Shown: positions 1 to 8,849 of the stretch, piece by piece | How positions within the stretch are numbered: the first letter of the stretch is position 1 | How the letters are laid out: each line of letters opens with the position of its first letter | Assembly (NCBI GenBank): GCA_040382935.1 | Contig: JBEIEP010000031.1 | Coordinates: 1 to 35,788 of the forward strand | Origin: JALQUL01 sp040382935 | Lineage (GTDB): Bacteria > Pseudomonadota > Gammaproteobacteria > Burkholderiales > Burkholderiaceae_C | Direction: 5' to 3' | DNA length: 35,788 nucleotides | Program-made: the position numbers and the translations under genes | Notes under the pieces: model-generated | The model's database searches: none | Seen by the model: the letters and a program-made list of their open reading frames with translations, nothing else | Told to the model about the DNA's origin: nothing

Positions 1-1
1 T

Positions 2-799
2 GAACAACTTGCGGCTACCCCCAGCGTTGATTTAGCAATCACCCCACCTAGCTCTCAAAAATCAACAGCCCCGGATGCGTTGGCATCGTCCGCAGCGCAA
101 GACCCCTCCAAAGAATGGGTAGAAAACACCTCACTGGCGGCGCTTAAACATCAGCTCCAGATTAAAACCATTACGGCCCAGCCGGTTCAGGCACCCGGAT
201 TTAATTTGGAGTTAGGGGTGGCCTTGAGCGGGCCTTATGCATCGGCAAAAAAATGGTTGTCTGAAACCTTGGCAACTCACCCTGGTTTGCTGCTAACGCA
301 TTTGGCGCTTAACCCAATAGATGCGACCAGCGGGCAGGTGCAGTTGTCGGCCAAGTTAATGTTGGTGACTTGGGCTGCGCCCTTGCTTTCTACGCGGCCG
401 GCCATTGCCGTTGCCAAAAACAACCCGTTTGCGTTGGTTGTTGCAGAACCAGCCCGCCCGGTAACGGCCAAACCGGCCAAACCGCTCCCTACGCTTGCAC
501 CGCCACCTGCGCCTGTGATTGCCTGGAACCCACCGCCTTTGGTCTCCCCAACCATGCCCGCCGCCACCCCGCAGTTACCGGCATTCCAGTACCTTGGGCA
601 GGCCACAGACGCATCGGGGGAGAAAAGGGTGTTGTTGCTGTTCCAGCGGCAACCGGTGTGGGTGCAGCGGGGCTCTACTTTTGAAGGGCAGTTTGAGCTA
701 ACTGCGATTGACGGCCAAAAGTTGGTGTTTAAGCAGTTATCCTCTGGGGTGTTGCATTACTTCAATATGCCAGCCTTACCTGCTTTTGAATCGCGATGA
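2..799 (+). CDS. PilO/PilP-like pilus or secretion alignment protein (5' partial)
   Basis: The frame is open to the left edge, so the N-terminus, probably with its membrane anchor, is missing. The first half has a PilO/GspM-like pattern: a segment that separates a wild-type style periplasmic alpha/beta fold (YASAKKWLSETLATHP followed by a strand). A proline/alanine-rich linker follows. The C-terminus resembles PilP/GspC: FQYLGQA, then VLLLFQRQPVWVQRGSTF and a final beta-strand pair. PilO and PilP are normally separate proteins that link the inner-membrane platform to the secretin, so this appears to be a fusion. Its stop overlaps the secretin start (ATGA), which indicates translational coupling. 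The family call rests on pattern similarity and gene position; an internal start at the TTG at 80 is unlikely. Confidence 0.6.
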   Translation, partial: EQLAATPSVDLAITPPSSQKSTAPDALASSAAQDPSKEWVENTSLAALKHQLQIKTITAQPVQAPGFNLELGVALSGPYASAKKWLSETLATHPGLLLTHLALNPIDATSGQVQLSAKLMLVTWAAPLLSTRPAIAVAKNNPFALVVAEPARPVTAKPAKPLPTLAPPPAPVIAWNPPPLVSPTMPAATPQLPAFQYLGQATDASGEKRVLLLFQRQPVWVQRGSTFEGQFELTAIDGQKLVFKQLSSGVLHYFNMPALPAFESR

Positions 800-3192
800 A
801 GTCTATCTCTCAAACAATGGGTGCCCGTGCCGTGCAAACCGTTCGTGGTTTTTGGCTGGCATTGGCCGCGGTTGCGCTATTGGCCTTGGCGGGGTGTATG
901 CCCCAGTTAATCCGCAACGATGCCGTAGAGGCGGCACGCAAAGGCGATTACGAAAAAGCCCTTACCGATTTAAAGACAGGCCTTACCAAATACCCCGACA
1001 ACACCGAGCTAAAAGCCGCCTACGTGCTGGTAGAAGACGATGCAAGCCGCCGCCTGGTTGAGCAGGCCAAGGCCTTGATCGCCAAGACCGAGTACGACAA
1101 AGCCAAAGAAGTGGTGCAGCGGCTGCAAAGCGTCAACCCTAGCTCTCAGCGGGTGTTGGAGTTGCAAAAAGAGATTGCGGCGGGGCAACTGGCGTTGCAG
1201 CAGTTGCAGCGGGCGGACCGTTTGATAACCGAGGGGCAGCCGGGGCAGGCCGCGCAAATCGTGACGGATGTTGCGCCTGTGGCCAACACGCAAACTGCAA
1301 TCAACGCCAAGCTACAAAACTTGCAAAGCCGCTTAAGCAGCCAAGTGCGATTACCCGAGGGCAACGGGGGGCCACAATTCTCCTCTAGCACCGGGCGTTT
1401 TGTAAATGCAAGTGCGGTCAGTTTTGACTTTAGAGCGGCCCCTATAGGTGCAGTGCTAGAGGCCTTTCGCAAAGACGCTGGCCTGGATTTTGTGTTGGAC
1501 CGTGATGTCAAGCTGGATACGCGCATTACCATGTTTGTGAAGAACGCGCGGGTGGACGAGGCGCTGGACTTGGTACTGAGCGCGGCGCAGTTGGCCAGCC
1601 GCGTGCTAGACGGAAAAACGCTATTGATTTATCCCAACACACCAGACAAAGCCCGTGAGCATGAGGAACTGGTGGTCAAGGTGTTTAGGCTTAACCATGT
1701 GGACGCCCGTTCTGCGGCCAACATGCTAAGGGCAATGATTAAGTCCAAAGAACCCTTTGTCGACGAAAAGGCCAACTCGCTGATGTTGCGTGACTCGCCT
1801 GAGATGGTGGCGATTGCCGAGCAGTTGATGGCCATGTACGACGTGAACGAAGGCGAGCTAATGCTTGAGATTGAGGTGCTTGAAGTCAAGCGCTCGCGCC
1901 TGACCGAACTGGGTTTGAATTTTCCGAGTTCGGCAACACTGGGGCCTGCCAAGGGGACAGCCTGGTCCGCCATTGGCAGTTGGATGGATGCCTACAGGGC
2001 CGGCACATTGGAATTAGGGGTGGGCAATATACTGGGCAACTTCAAGCGTGAGGTGGGCGACTTTAGCGTGTTGGCCAATCCCAAGTTGCGCGTAAAAAGC
2101 CGAGAGAAAGCCAAGATTTTGATTGGCGACAAGGTGCCGGTGGTGACCACCTCTACGACCACATCAGGCACAGTGTCAGACAGCATCAGCTACTTGGATG
2201 TGGGTATTAAATTGGATGCCGAGCCCACGATCTCGGCCGACAATGACATCCTGCTCAAAATTGGCCTAGAGGTGAGCACCCTGGCCAAAGAGGTGCGTAC
2301 CTCTAGCGGGGCGCTCGCTTATCAAATTGGTACGCGCAACGCCAACACGGTGCTGCGCCTGCGTGATGGTGAAACGCAGTTGTTGGGGGGCTTGATTAGT
2401 AACGAAGATCGCTCAAGTTCTAACCGCCTGCCGGGCTTGGGTGATTTGCCTTTGCTGGGGCGGCTGTTTTCTAGCCAAAAGGACGACGTTCAAAACACCG
2501 AACTGGTGCTGGCCGTAACACCCCGCTTGATTCGTGCTGTAGCCGACTCCCCCAGGGGTGTAACGCAAATCCAAATTGGCACCGAGGCACAACCGCGCCT
2601 GCGCGAGTTTCGAAACCTGCGGGATGTAATGCGCTCGGGGCAAGCGCCGACAGAGGCGGTAAAAAGTGTCGGCGCCAATACCGGTGCCAGTACCGGTGCA
2701 CAACCCAAAATGATGACGGCTGTTGAACCAGCGGCGCAAGCGACCACCGGTGAACCGGTAAGCCCGCCAGAGCCCATCGTCCGCGACCTGGTAATGACTT
2801 GGCGCGCCCCGCCCACCACCCAGGTGGCGCAGGTGACCGAGGTTTGGTTAGACGCAAACCTGACCAAGGCCACCCGAGGGTTACCGTTAGAGATTGGCTA
2901 TATGCCAAAGAACCTCGAAATCGTGGATGTTTTAGAGGCGGGGTTGTTTAGGCAACAGGATGGCAATGTGGGTTTTAGCCAATCCGTTAACCAGCAAGCC
3001 GGGCGTATTGATGTGGGTATGTTAAGAACGGCTGGTGGCGGTGCTACGGGTAGCGGCCCCTTGTTGCGCATACGATTTAAGGCCAAGGAGAGTGGGGCGG
3101 TGAGCTTTAAGGTGAATAACGTGGTGCCCATTGGCGAGTCAGGTATCGTGAGTGTGGGCGCTTTTCCTGCCGTCACTGTTCAGGTGCCATGA
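796..3192 (+). CDS. Secretin lipoprotein with TPR and C-terminal cohesin domains
   Basis: This is the likely outer-membrane pore of the pilus/secretion machine. A signal peptide ends in a lipobox (LALAGC, Cys34). Next come TPR-like helices (about residues 40-150, e.g. AARKGDYEKALTDL) and a secretin N-domain (about 205-310, beginning FDFRAAPIGAVLEAF). The secretin core spans about 345-580 and contains VPVVTT and the signature LPGLGDLPLLGRLF. The last roughly 130 residues look like a cohesin module (VWLDANLTKATRGLPLEI ... SGPLLRIRFKAKESG). Length is 798 residues. A secretin combining lipid anchor, TPR and cohesin is closer to MSHA/type IV pilus-like secretins than to classical GspD. It overlaps the genes on both sides by a few bases, so it sits inside one operon. 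Confidence 0.88.
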   Translation: MKSISQTMGARAVQTVRGFWLALAAVALLALAGCMPQLIRNDAVEAARKGDYEKALTDLKTGLTKYPDNTELKAAYVLVEDDASRRLVEQAKALIAKTEYDKAKEVVQRLQSVNPSSQRVLELQKEIAAGQLALQQLQRADRLITEGQPGQAAQIVTDVAPVANTQTAINAKLQNLQSRLSSQVRLPEGNGGPQFSSSTGRFVNASAVSFDFRAAPIGAVLEAFRKDAGLDFVLDRDVKLDTRITMFVKNARVDEALDLVLSAAQLASRVLDGKTLLIYPNTPDKAREHEELVVKVFRLNHVDARSAANMLRAMIKSKEPFVDEKANSLMLRDSPEMVAIAEQLMAMYDVNEGELMLEIEVLEVKRSRLTELGLNFPSSATLGPAKGTAWSAIGSWMDAYRAGTLELGVGNILGNFKREVGDFSVLANPKLRVKSREKAKILIGDKVPVVTTSTTTSGTVSDSISYLDVGIKLDAEPTISADNDILLKIGLEVSTLAKEVRTSSGALAYQIGTRNANTVLRLRDGETQLLGGLISNEDRSSSNRLPGLGDLPLLGRLFSSQKDDVQNTELVLAVTPRLIRAVADSPRGVTQIQIGTEAQPRLREFRNLRDVMRSGQAPTEAVKSVGANTGASTGAQPKMMTAVEPAAQATTGEPVSPPEPIVRDLVMTWRAPPTTQVAQVTEVWLDANLTKATRGLPLEIGYMPKNLEIVDVLEAGLFRQQDGNVGFSQSVNQQAGRIDVGMLRTAGGGATGSGPLLRIRFKAKESGAVSFKVNNVVPIGESGIVSVGAFPAVTVQVP

Positions 3193-3692
3193 CACGTGCT
3201 GTGGGCGGCTTAAAGACCAAGCAAACCTGGGGTGGGTACACCCTTGTTGAGTTGGTGGCCGTGTTGGCGATTTTGGCTATTCTTACCTTGATGGTGATGC
3301 CCTTGGCACAGACGGGCTGGCGGGCCAAAAATGAAGCGGATTTGCGTGTTGCCCTTTGGCAGATTAGGGATGCTATCGACATGTACAGCGCCGCCAAAAA
3401 AAGCGCCCAACCCAATGTGTTGGACAACGCCGCGTTTTACCCCCAAGATTTGACCGAACTCACCAAAGGCGTGCTGTATGCCCCGCCCGGCGGCTCAGCA
3501 ACCACGATTTATCCGCTAAGACGTATCCCAAGGGATCCGTTTGCCGACCCAGCCTTATCCCCCGAAAAAACCTGGCGTTTGCGCTCTTACACCTCGCCTG
3601 CCAACAATCCGCAGGCGGGCGGCGAGGTATTTGACGTGCGCTCCTCGTCTTCTGAAACTGCTCTGGATGGTAGCCGCTATGAAGATTGGTAA
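3189..3692 (+). CDS. GspG-like prepilin/pseudopilin 1
   Basis: Type IV prepilin-like protein of 167 residues. The leader ends TWGG, cleavage is predicted between Gly16 and Tyr17 (GG|YTLVE), and the conserved Glu is at mature position 5. A roughly 20-residue hydrophobic helix follows. The C-terminal half has a GspG-like layout, with LPxDPF-type loop residues (RRIPRDPFADPA) and a terminal segment (YEDW) similar to that of the next gene. It would need a prepilin peptidase, which is not in this window. The ATG overlaps the secretin stop (ATGA). Probably a pseudopilin or minor pilin of the machine encoded around it. Confidence 0.85.
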   Translation: MTRAVGGLKTKQTWGGYTLVELVAVLAILAILTLMVMPLAQTGWRAKNEADLRVALWQIRDAIDMYSAAKKSAQPNVLDNAAFYPQDLTELTKGVLYAPPGGSATTIYPLRRIPRDPFADPALSPEKTWRLRSYTSPANNPQAGGEVFDVRSSSSETALDGSRYEDW

Positions 3693-4065
3693 ATGGCCAG
3701 TGGCAAAGGGCTTTACGCTGATCGAGCTAATGGTGGTGATGGCCGTGCTGGCAGTGCTGGCGGGCGTGGTAACGCCGATTTATCTGGACCGGGTAGAAGA
3801 CGCCCGAGAAGTCACTCTCAAGCACAACTTAACGGGCCTGCGTACTGCCATTGACCAGTACGTGCGGGACCAGGGCAAGTACCCAGACCATTTACAACGG
3901 CTGGTGACCAAAGGGTATATACGCGCTGTGCCTGTAGACCCCATCACCCAATCGAGCAAGACCTGGGTGGTGGTGCCACCCCCCAATGACCCCAAAGCGG
4001 TGTACGACGTAAAAAGTGGTGCCAAGGGCAATGGCAAGGACGGGACGGACTATGGCACATGGTAG
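3679..4065 (+). CDS. GspG-like prepilin/pseudopilin 2 (major pseudopilin candidate)
   Basis: Starting at the ATG at 3679 gives 128 residues and a short leader, MKIGKWPVAKG, with cleavage before FTLIELMVVMAVLAVLAG and Glu at mature position 5. Upstream in-frame codons are overlapped by the previous gene and add non-leader-like sequence, so this start is preferred. The rest matches the GspG pattern: alpha-helix with AREVTLKHNLTGLRTAIDQY, the loop GKYPDHLQRLVTKGYIRAVPVDP, and a C-terminal segment ending DYGTW. That loop pattern is typical of major pseudopilins, so this may be the main fibre subunit. It overlaps the preceding and following genes by 14 bases each. Confidence 0.87.
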   Translation: MKIGKWPVAKGFTLIELMVVMAVLAVLAGVVTPIYLDRVEDAREVTLKHNLTGLRTAIDQYVRDQGKYPDHLQRLVTKGYIRAVPVDPITQSSKTWVVVPPPNDPKAVYDVKSGAKGNGKDGTDYGTW

Positions 4066-4543
4066 ACCGGTCACGCGCAAGCACAAAGGTTTTACCTTTG
4101 TGGCGGCTTTGTTGGCCGTGGCCTTGGTGGTGTTGGCCAGTTATGGTGTGATTTTTGTGGCATCTACCACCGCCAAACGTAGCAAAGAACAAGCCCTGCT
4201 AAAAGTAGGACAGGCCTATGTGGACGCGATTGCTGCCTACTACCAAAGCAGTCCCGGCACGGTCAAGGTGTTGCCGCAGCGGGTCGACGATTTGTTGGCA
4301 GACCCCCGGTTTATCCAGACCCGCCACCATCTGCGTGCCGCGTATGCAGACCCTATCGATCCGTCGGTGCCTTTGGCGCTGATTGTGGACGCTCAGGGCG
4401 GGATTAGAGGGGTGCGCAGCCAAAGCACCGGCCAGCCGCTTCAGGAGTCGCCTATGCCCGTGCGTGGCCTTGTGCTTGGCAAGGCCAACACCTATGCCGA
4501 TTGGCGGTTTGAGTACCGTGTGGGGGCTGCAAATGGCAAATAG
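4052..4543 (+). CDS. Prepilin-like minor pilin lacking Glu5
   Basis: 163-residue protein starting at ATG 4052. The leader MAHGRPVTRKHKG is followed by FTFVAALLAVALVVLASYG. Mature position 5 is Ala rather than the usual Glu. In type II secretion, loss of Glu5 is characteristic of the tip pseudopilin GspK; in type IV pili some minor pilins also lack it. This suggests a tip or minor subunit rather than the main fibre protein. The soluble part (QALLKVGQAYVDAIAAYY, then LPQRVDDLLADPRF) resembles prepilin-type proteins beside MSHA-like genes. It overlaps the preceding gene by 14 bp and the following gene by 11 bp. Exact role not assignable. Confidence 0.75.
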   Translation: MAHGRPVTRKHKGFTFVAALLAVALVVLASYGVIFVASTTAKRSKEQALLKVGQAYVDAIAAYYQSSPGTVKVLPQRVDDLLADPRFIQTRHHLRAAYADPIDPSVPLALIVDAQGGIRGVRSQSTGQPLQESPMPVRGLVLGKANTYADWRFEYRVGAANGK

Positions 4544-5756
4544 CAGCGCCGACCAGCCCTTTACCGTTCGCAGTGTTTTGGCGGGCGAACAAACCGTGCG
4601 GGAGCAAACGCTGTGGGCCGCAGACGTGGCGGCGGCACGCCAACAACTGGTGCGGCAGGGGCATGTGGTGATTAGCTGCCATCCCCAGAGACGCCTTTTT
4701 GGTTTGACCCGTTTGTTTGAACGATCACCCCAAACCAATTACGCCCCTTTCTGCCGTGAACTCAGAACCTTGTTGGCCGCTGGAATGACGGCCGTGGAAG
4801 CGGTAGACACCCTGGGCATGCATGCGGACAAGGTGTCGGCGCAGCTTGCCATTGCCAAACGCTTAAAGCCGAACTTAGAAGCAGGCCTGTCGGTGTCCGA
4901 GGCCTTGTTTTTATTGGGGGATGCCCCGCAGGTGTTGTTGGCATCTATCAAGGCCGGTGAGAGGACCAGCGATTTGGTCAAATCGTTAGACGATTATTTG
5001 GCCTACCAATCGCTGGTAGAGGGGTTGCGCCAAAAAGTAATCAGTGCCTCGGTGTACCCCGTCGTGGTAACGGTGTTTGGTGTGTTGATTTCGTTGTTCT
5101 TGCTGCTGTATGTGCTTCCGCAGTTTGCGGTGATGTACCAAAACCTGCGGGGTAGTCAAGCCGCCGCACAAAGTAAATTCATTGGGTTTAGCCTTTGGGT
5201 TCAAGCCAACCAATGGCTGTTTGTGACGATGTGCGCCGCCTGCGGTGTTGGACTTTATGGCTGGATCAGCCGCGGTTGGGCTAAACGACATATGCTGGCT
5301 TTGGCCGCACGCATCCCTATGTTTGCGGCGCGTATCGACGACTTTAATATTGCGATGGTGTTCCAGGCCATGGTGCTGTTGCTGCGCGGGGGCTACACCG
5401 TCACAGAGTCTTTAGGCATTGCAGGCCGCGTGGCCGGTGCGGCGGCCGTTAGAGAACGCCTGGCCAAGGCGCTTGCCAGTGTAGAACAAGGCCAAAACAT
5501 CGCTGCCACCTTAAAAGACAACCATTTGTGCGACGAGGTAGATGCCCGTCTGCTGGCGGCGGGTGAACGCAATGGCGAGTTCCATCAGTCGCTAGAGGTG
5601 GTCGCCAGCATCCACAGAGAGCGATTTGAGTTGTTTGTGCAGCGCCTAAGCCGCATCATTGAGCCGATACTGCTGCTGTTGGTGGCCTTGTTGGTGGGTA
5701 CCATTGTGGTGGTGATGTATTTACCGATCTTTGATATGGCGGGCCGCTTGCGTTAA
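4533..5756 (+). CDS. GspF/PilC-like inner-membrane platform protein
   Basis: Type II secretion F family, 407 residues from ATG 4533 (MANSSADQPF). The N-terminal roughly 60 residues form the small domain typical of GspE-facing PilC/GspF proteins. Two GspF domains follow: the first around YAPFCRELRTLLAAGMTAVEAVDTL and AGERTSDLVKSLDDY, the second around FQAMVLLLRGGYTVTESLGIA and LLAAGERNGEFHQSLEVVA. Hydrophobic segments lie near VYPVVVTVFGVLISLFLLLY, at about residues 220-240, and at the C-terminus (ILLLLVALLVGTIVVVMYLP). This protein anchors the assembly ATPase to the membrane. It overlaps the third pilin gene by 11 bases, and the ATPase gene follows at once. Confidence 0.9.
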   Translation: MANSSADQPFTVRSVLAGEQTVREQTLWAADVAAARQQLVRQGHVVISCHPQRRLFGLTRLFERSPQTNYAPFCRELRTLLAAGMTAVEAVDTLGMHADKVSAQLAIAKRLKPNLEAGLSVSEALFLLGDAPQVLLASIKAGERTSDLVKSLDDYLAYQSLVEGLRQKVISASVYPVVVTVFGVLISLFLLLYVLPQFAVMYQNLRGSQAAAQSKFIGFSLWVQANQWLFVTMCAACGVGLYGWISRGWAKRHMLALAARIPMFAARIDDFNIAMVFQAMVLLLRGGYTVTESLGIAGRVAGAAAVRERLAKALASVEQGQNIAATLKDNHLCDEVDARLLAAGERNGEFHQSLEVVASIHRERFELFVQRLSRIIEPILLLLVALLVGTIVVVMYLPIFDMAGRLR

Positions 5757-5835
5757 CTTTTGATGGCCCTTTGGGTGAGATGGCTTGGCGGTTAAACTGC
5801 CGATACTGCGTTTTTTAATTTCTCATTTGCCTTTT

Positions 5836-7467
5836 ATGAGTTCCCCTCTCAACCTGCCGTTTGCACAAGCCGTTCAGGCGATACGCCAAGAGTGGTTGAG
5901 CCAAGGCGCACCCTCTGGCGCCTTGGGCGTTCGTTTGCGAGACACCTTGCAGATGAAAGAGGCCCAACTGGCCTTGGCCTTGGTACAGGCGTATGGAGTG
6001 GCTTTGCTCACGCCCACCGATATGGCGGGTTTTCGGTTAACCCGGCTCATCCATGTGGGAGGGCGGGCCTTGCGCCTGGGCCAAACCGGTCAAGGCACGG
6101 TGTTGATTGCCGATGACCCCTGGGCAGAGTCGGTCGCCCAAACGCTGATTGCGCTACCCAACGCGCAGACCCAGTTGGCACTGCTTGGTTTTGATGAGCA
6201 AAGAGTGGATGGTGATGACGAGTCAGCCTTGGCACACCAAGCCAATCAGGCGCATTCGCCAGAGGTCGCGGTTTCTGGCGATGGGTTTTCGGTGATTGAT
6301 TTTGTGGACAGGGTGATTGCCGAGGCTTACCGCGAACGGGCCTCTGACATTCATTTTGAAACACTGCGGAGCGGTGTTCAAGTCAAATTACGGCTGGATG
6401 GTGTGATGACGCCGCACCAACGCGTTGAAGACCCTTTGCGTGCCGAGCAGATTTTGTCTCGCATTAAGGTGATGGCGCTGCTGGATATTACCGAGCGCAG
6501 GCGTCCGCAAGATGGTCGCATTCGATGGATTAAACCCAATGGCGAGAGCTTGGATTTGCGGGTGTCGGTGATGCCCAGTATCCACGGCGAAGACGCCGTG
6601 TTGCGTTTGTTGGACAAGTCTCAGTTATGGCGACAGGGCGAACCGGTGGTATTGACCTCACTAGGCTTTGGTGAGGCCAGCGCAGCAGCGATTCGGCGCT
6701 TGGCGCAAAAGCCGCATGGCATGCTTTTGGTAACCGGCCCCACGGGTAGCGGGAAAACTACCACCGTCTATGCGGCGATGACAGAGAGCAGCACGGGTCT
6801 TGAAAAAACCATCACCATTGAAGACCCGGTTGAATATGAGTTGCCAGGGGTACTGCAAATCCCTGTGAACGAAAAGAAAGGTTTGACCTTTGCCACGGGT
6901 TTGCGCTCTATCTTGCGCCACGATCCCGACAAAATTTTAGTGGGCGAAATCAGGGATGCCGAAACCGCACAAATCGCGGTTCAATCGGCGCTGACGGGGC
7001 ATTTGGTGTTTACCACTGTTCATGCCAATAGCTTGGTGGACGTACTGGGGCGCTTTCAGCATTTTGCAATTGACCCGTTCTCGTTGGCGTCGGCATTGAA
7101 CGGTGTGCTGGTGCAACGGCTTTTGCGGCGGGTATGCCCCCATTGTGCAAGCCGGGTTGAACTTACCCCCTATCAGCTAGGTTTGTACCAAGCGGCTGGC
7201 GTGCCTGCGCCCAAACAAATACCCAAGGTCATGGGATGCACGGTGTGTAGGAGCACGGGCTACAAAGGCAGATTGGTGATTGCAGAGGTGCATACCCTTA
7301 ACGACCAGGTGCGTGATTTGTTGATTCAACGTGCCACCCTGACGCACCTGAAAGAGGCGGTGTATGCCAACCCGGAAAGCAGCTTGTTGTCGCAAGCTTT
7401 GCAACTGATTGCGCGTGGCGAGACAACGTTTGAGGAGGTTGACCGTGTGGTCGGTTTGGCGCAATAG
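5836..7467 (+). CDS. GspE/PilB-like assembly ATPase
   Basis: Hexameric motor that powers pilus or pseudopilus extension in the cytoplasm. From ATG 5836 it has 543 residues; a TTG at 5785 would add 17 residues (AVKLPILRFLISHLPF) that do not look like the family, so the ATG is preferred although no clear ribosome binding site is visible. The N-terminal MshEN/GspE-N-like region spans about 1-125. Key motifs: Walker A GPTGSGKT (301-308), Asp box TIEDPVEYE, Walker B ILVGEIRD (367-374) and the His box GHLVFTTVHAN. A zinc-binding four-Cys motif is at Cys434/437 and Cys468/471, as in PilB/GspE. Retraction ATPases (PilT) lack that zinc motif, so this is an extension or secretion ATPase. Confidence 0.92.
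   Translation: MSSPLNLPFAQAVQAIRQEWLSQGAPSGALGVRLRDTLQMKEAQLALALVQAYGVALLTPTDMAGFRLTRLIHVGGRALRLGQTGQGTVLIADDPWAESVAQTLIALPNAQTQLALLGFDEQRVDGDDESALAHQANQAHSPEVAVSGDGFSVIDFVDRVIAEAYRERASDIHFETLRSGVQVKLRLDGVMTPHQRVEDPLRAEQILSRIKVMALLDITERRRPQDGRIRWIKPNGESLDLRVSVMPSIHGEDAVLRLLDKSQLWRQGEPVVLTSLGFGEASAAAIRRLAQKPHGMLLVTGPTGSGKTTTVYAAMTESSTGLEKTITIEDPVEYELPGVLQIPVNEKKGLTFATGLRSILRHDPDKILVGEIRDAETAQIAVQSALTGHLVFTTVHANSLVDVLGRFQHFAIDPFSLASALNGVLVQRLLRRVCPHCASRVELTPYQLGLYQAAGVPAPKQIPKVMGCTVCRSTGYKGRLVIAEVHTLNDQVRDLLIQRATLTHLKEAVYANPESSLLSQALQLIARGETTFEEVDRVVGLAQ
7432..7438 (+). promoter_or_regulatory. Strong ribosome binding site setting the GTG start at 7445
   Basis: The sequence GAGGAGG lies inside the 3' end of the ATPase gene, six bases before a GTG codon at 7445. 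It supports translation of the PilM/GspL-like gene from that GTG rather than from codons further upstream. Confidence 0.7.
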
Positions 7468-8170
7468 CATTGACGTGTATTTGGCACGTGGTTTTGCGGC
7501 TGTAATGGGGCCGCAAAACAAAGTTCAAACCGTGTCTTTGCCGACCATGGTGCCCCTGTCGCACCTATTGGACGGGCTGACGGCCTACCTGCCCAGGCGC
7601 GCTCGTTTGCGCATTGCGCTCAGTGCGGCTATTGCCCGACCGTTTAGCATTGCGGTGCCCAAAGGACTTAAGAGTTCAGCAGAAGTTGCCCCATTGATAG
7701 AAGCGGCACTGACCAAAGATTGGGGTGAGGCCGCCGGTACCTTTAACGCTTGTCTTGACTTGGGCACCCAAGGGCTGGCGGGTGTCATTGCAAAAGAGAC
7801 CTTGGGCCAATTGCACCAGTGGGCCGCTGGGGCAGGGTGCTCGGTGGCATCGATTAGCCCAGTCTGGGCTATGGCGTCTCAACTGCAATGGGTGCGTCGG
7901 CGATTGGTTAAAGGGTTTGTACTCCAAGAACCAGATGGACTGAGTTGGATATCGGAACCGGGGGCTATTAAGGGTATTGCTTGGGATAACGCCTGTACGC
8001 GGTTGGTGGGTTTTGATTTGAGCAATTGGCGAGATGCGCCGGGTTTGAGCCAAGCTGATAACTTGGTTAACTTGAGTTGTGCGGTGGCCTTTCGTCCCAC
8101 GGCCACACCCTTGCCTACGGATCAAGTTTTTCGGGGTGAGGCCTGGGAATCGGCCTGGAGGCAAGCTTGA
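7445..8170 (+). CDS. PilM/GspL-like cytoplasmic protein
   Basis: 241 residues from GTG 7445, chosen because of the GAGGAGG box just upstream. The gene starts inside the ATPase gene (23-base overlap). No transmembrane helix is evident. The alternating beta/alpha pattern (LRIALSAAIARPFSIAVP, FNACLDLGTQGLAGVIA, CTRLVGFDLSNW) is consistent with the actin-like fold of PilM or the cytoplasmic half of GspL, but sequence motifs are weak and the assignment leans on position: it follows the ATPase and precedes a single-pass PilN/GspM-like protein. A PilM-PilN or GspL-GspM pair couples the ATPase to the periplasmic alignment complex. Alternative: an unrelated accessory protein specific to this cluster. 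Confidence 0.6.
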   Translation: MWSVWRNSIDVYLARGFAAVMGPQNKVQTVSLPTMVPLSHLLDGLTAYLPRRARLRIALSAAIARPFSIAVPKGLKSSAEVAPLIEAALTKDWGEAAGTFNACLDLGTQGLAGVIAKETLGQLHQWAAGAGCSVASISPVWAMASQLQWVRRRLVKGFVLQEPDGLSWISEPGAIKGIAWDNACTRLVGFDLSNWRDAPGLSQADNLVNLSCAVAFRPTATPLPTDQVFRGEAWESAWRQA

Positions 8171-8709
8171 AACCATTCAAAATCAATTGGATCACTGACC
8201 ACCGCTGGCGCAATGCAATGGTGGCTGCCGCTGTTGGACTGATTGCGCTGCTGCTGGTGCAGGGGTTGGCATTTCGACACCAGACCAGCGAATTGGCGAC
8301 GGTAAAGCAGCAATGGGCCGAGCGGCAGCGCCAGTTGAGCCATCAAAAAGCCTTAGTTCAGCCCAAGGCGGATGATGGGCAAGACGCGGAGAAAACGAGA
8401 CGTATGGCGGAGTTGGCCCTGGATTTAAATCCTCTTTTTGACGCAGTGGAGCGCGTCAGGATTGCAGGCGTGACAGTGCAAAACCTTGAATACGACCAGG
8501 GGCGCAATGGGGTAACGGTGCGCTTCCAACTTGACAATGTTGAGAAGGCACCGTTGGTGACTGTCAAACTGAACCAAGGCCTTAAGCCCGAGACTTGGCG
8601 TTTGCAGCAAATTGCACTATCTGCCGGTGTAAAGGACGGTAACTCGCAACCTCTGGATGGTTTGGGGCGAGGGGGGTATACCGGGATTTGGTTGGCGGTG
8701 TTGCCATGA
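8167..8709 (+). CDS. PilN/GspM-like single-pass alignment protein
   Basis: 180 residues starting at TTG 8167, whose last two bases overlap the TGA of the previous gene (TTGA), so translation is coupled. It has a short basic cytoplasmic N-terminus, one membrane helix (AMVAAAVGLIALLLVQGLAF, about residues 17-36), a coiled-coil-like stretch (TSELATVKQQWAERQRQLSHQ) and a small periplasmic alpha/beta domain (VERVRIAGVTVQNLEYDQ ... GVTVRFQLDNVEKAPLV). This is the layout of PilN, PilO and GspM. It is the last gene of the plus-strand cluster; no terminator hairpin is visible in the 140 bases before the convergent gene. Confidence 0.65.
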   Translation: MKPFKINWITDHRWRNAMVAAAVGLIALLLVQGLAFRHQTSELATVKQQWAERQRQLSHQKALVQPKADDGQDAEKTRRMAELALDLNPLFDAVERVRIAGVTVQNLEYDQGRNGVTVRFQLDNVEKAPLVTVKLNQGLKPETWRLQQIALSAGVKDGNSQPLDGLGRGGYTGIWLAVLP

Positions 8710-8849
8710 TTGGGTAACCAGCTTCGTGCTTAAGCCGATGCCAGTTGGATTCAATCAATGGCACCAATCAATAGGCAGAACTAAAACGAAAACGACGCAA
8801 GTTCACGGCTCTGGGGTCAAAACTTGATCGCTTAGGAGTCTGCCAAAGT

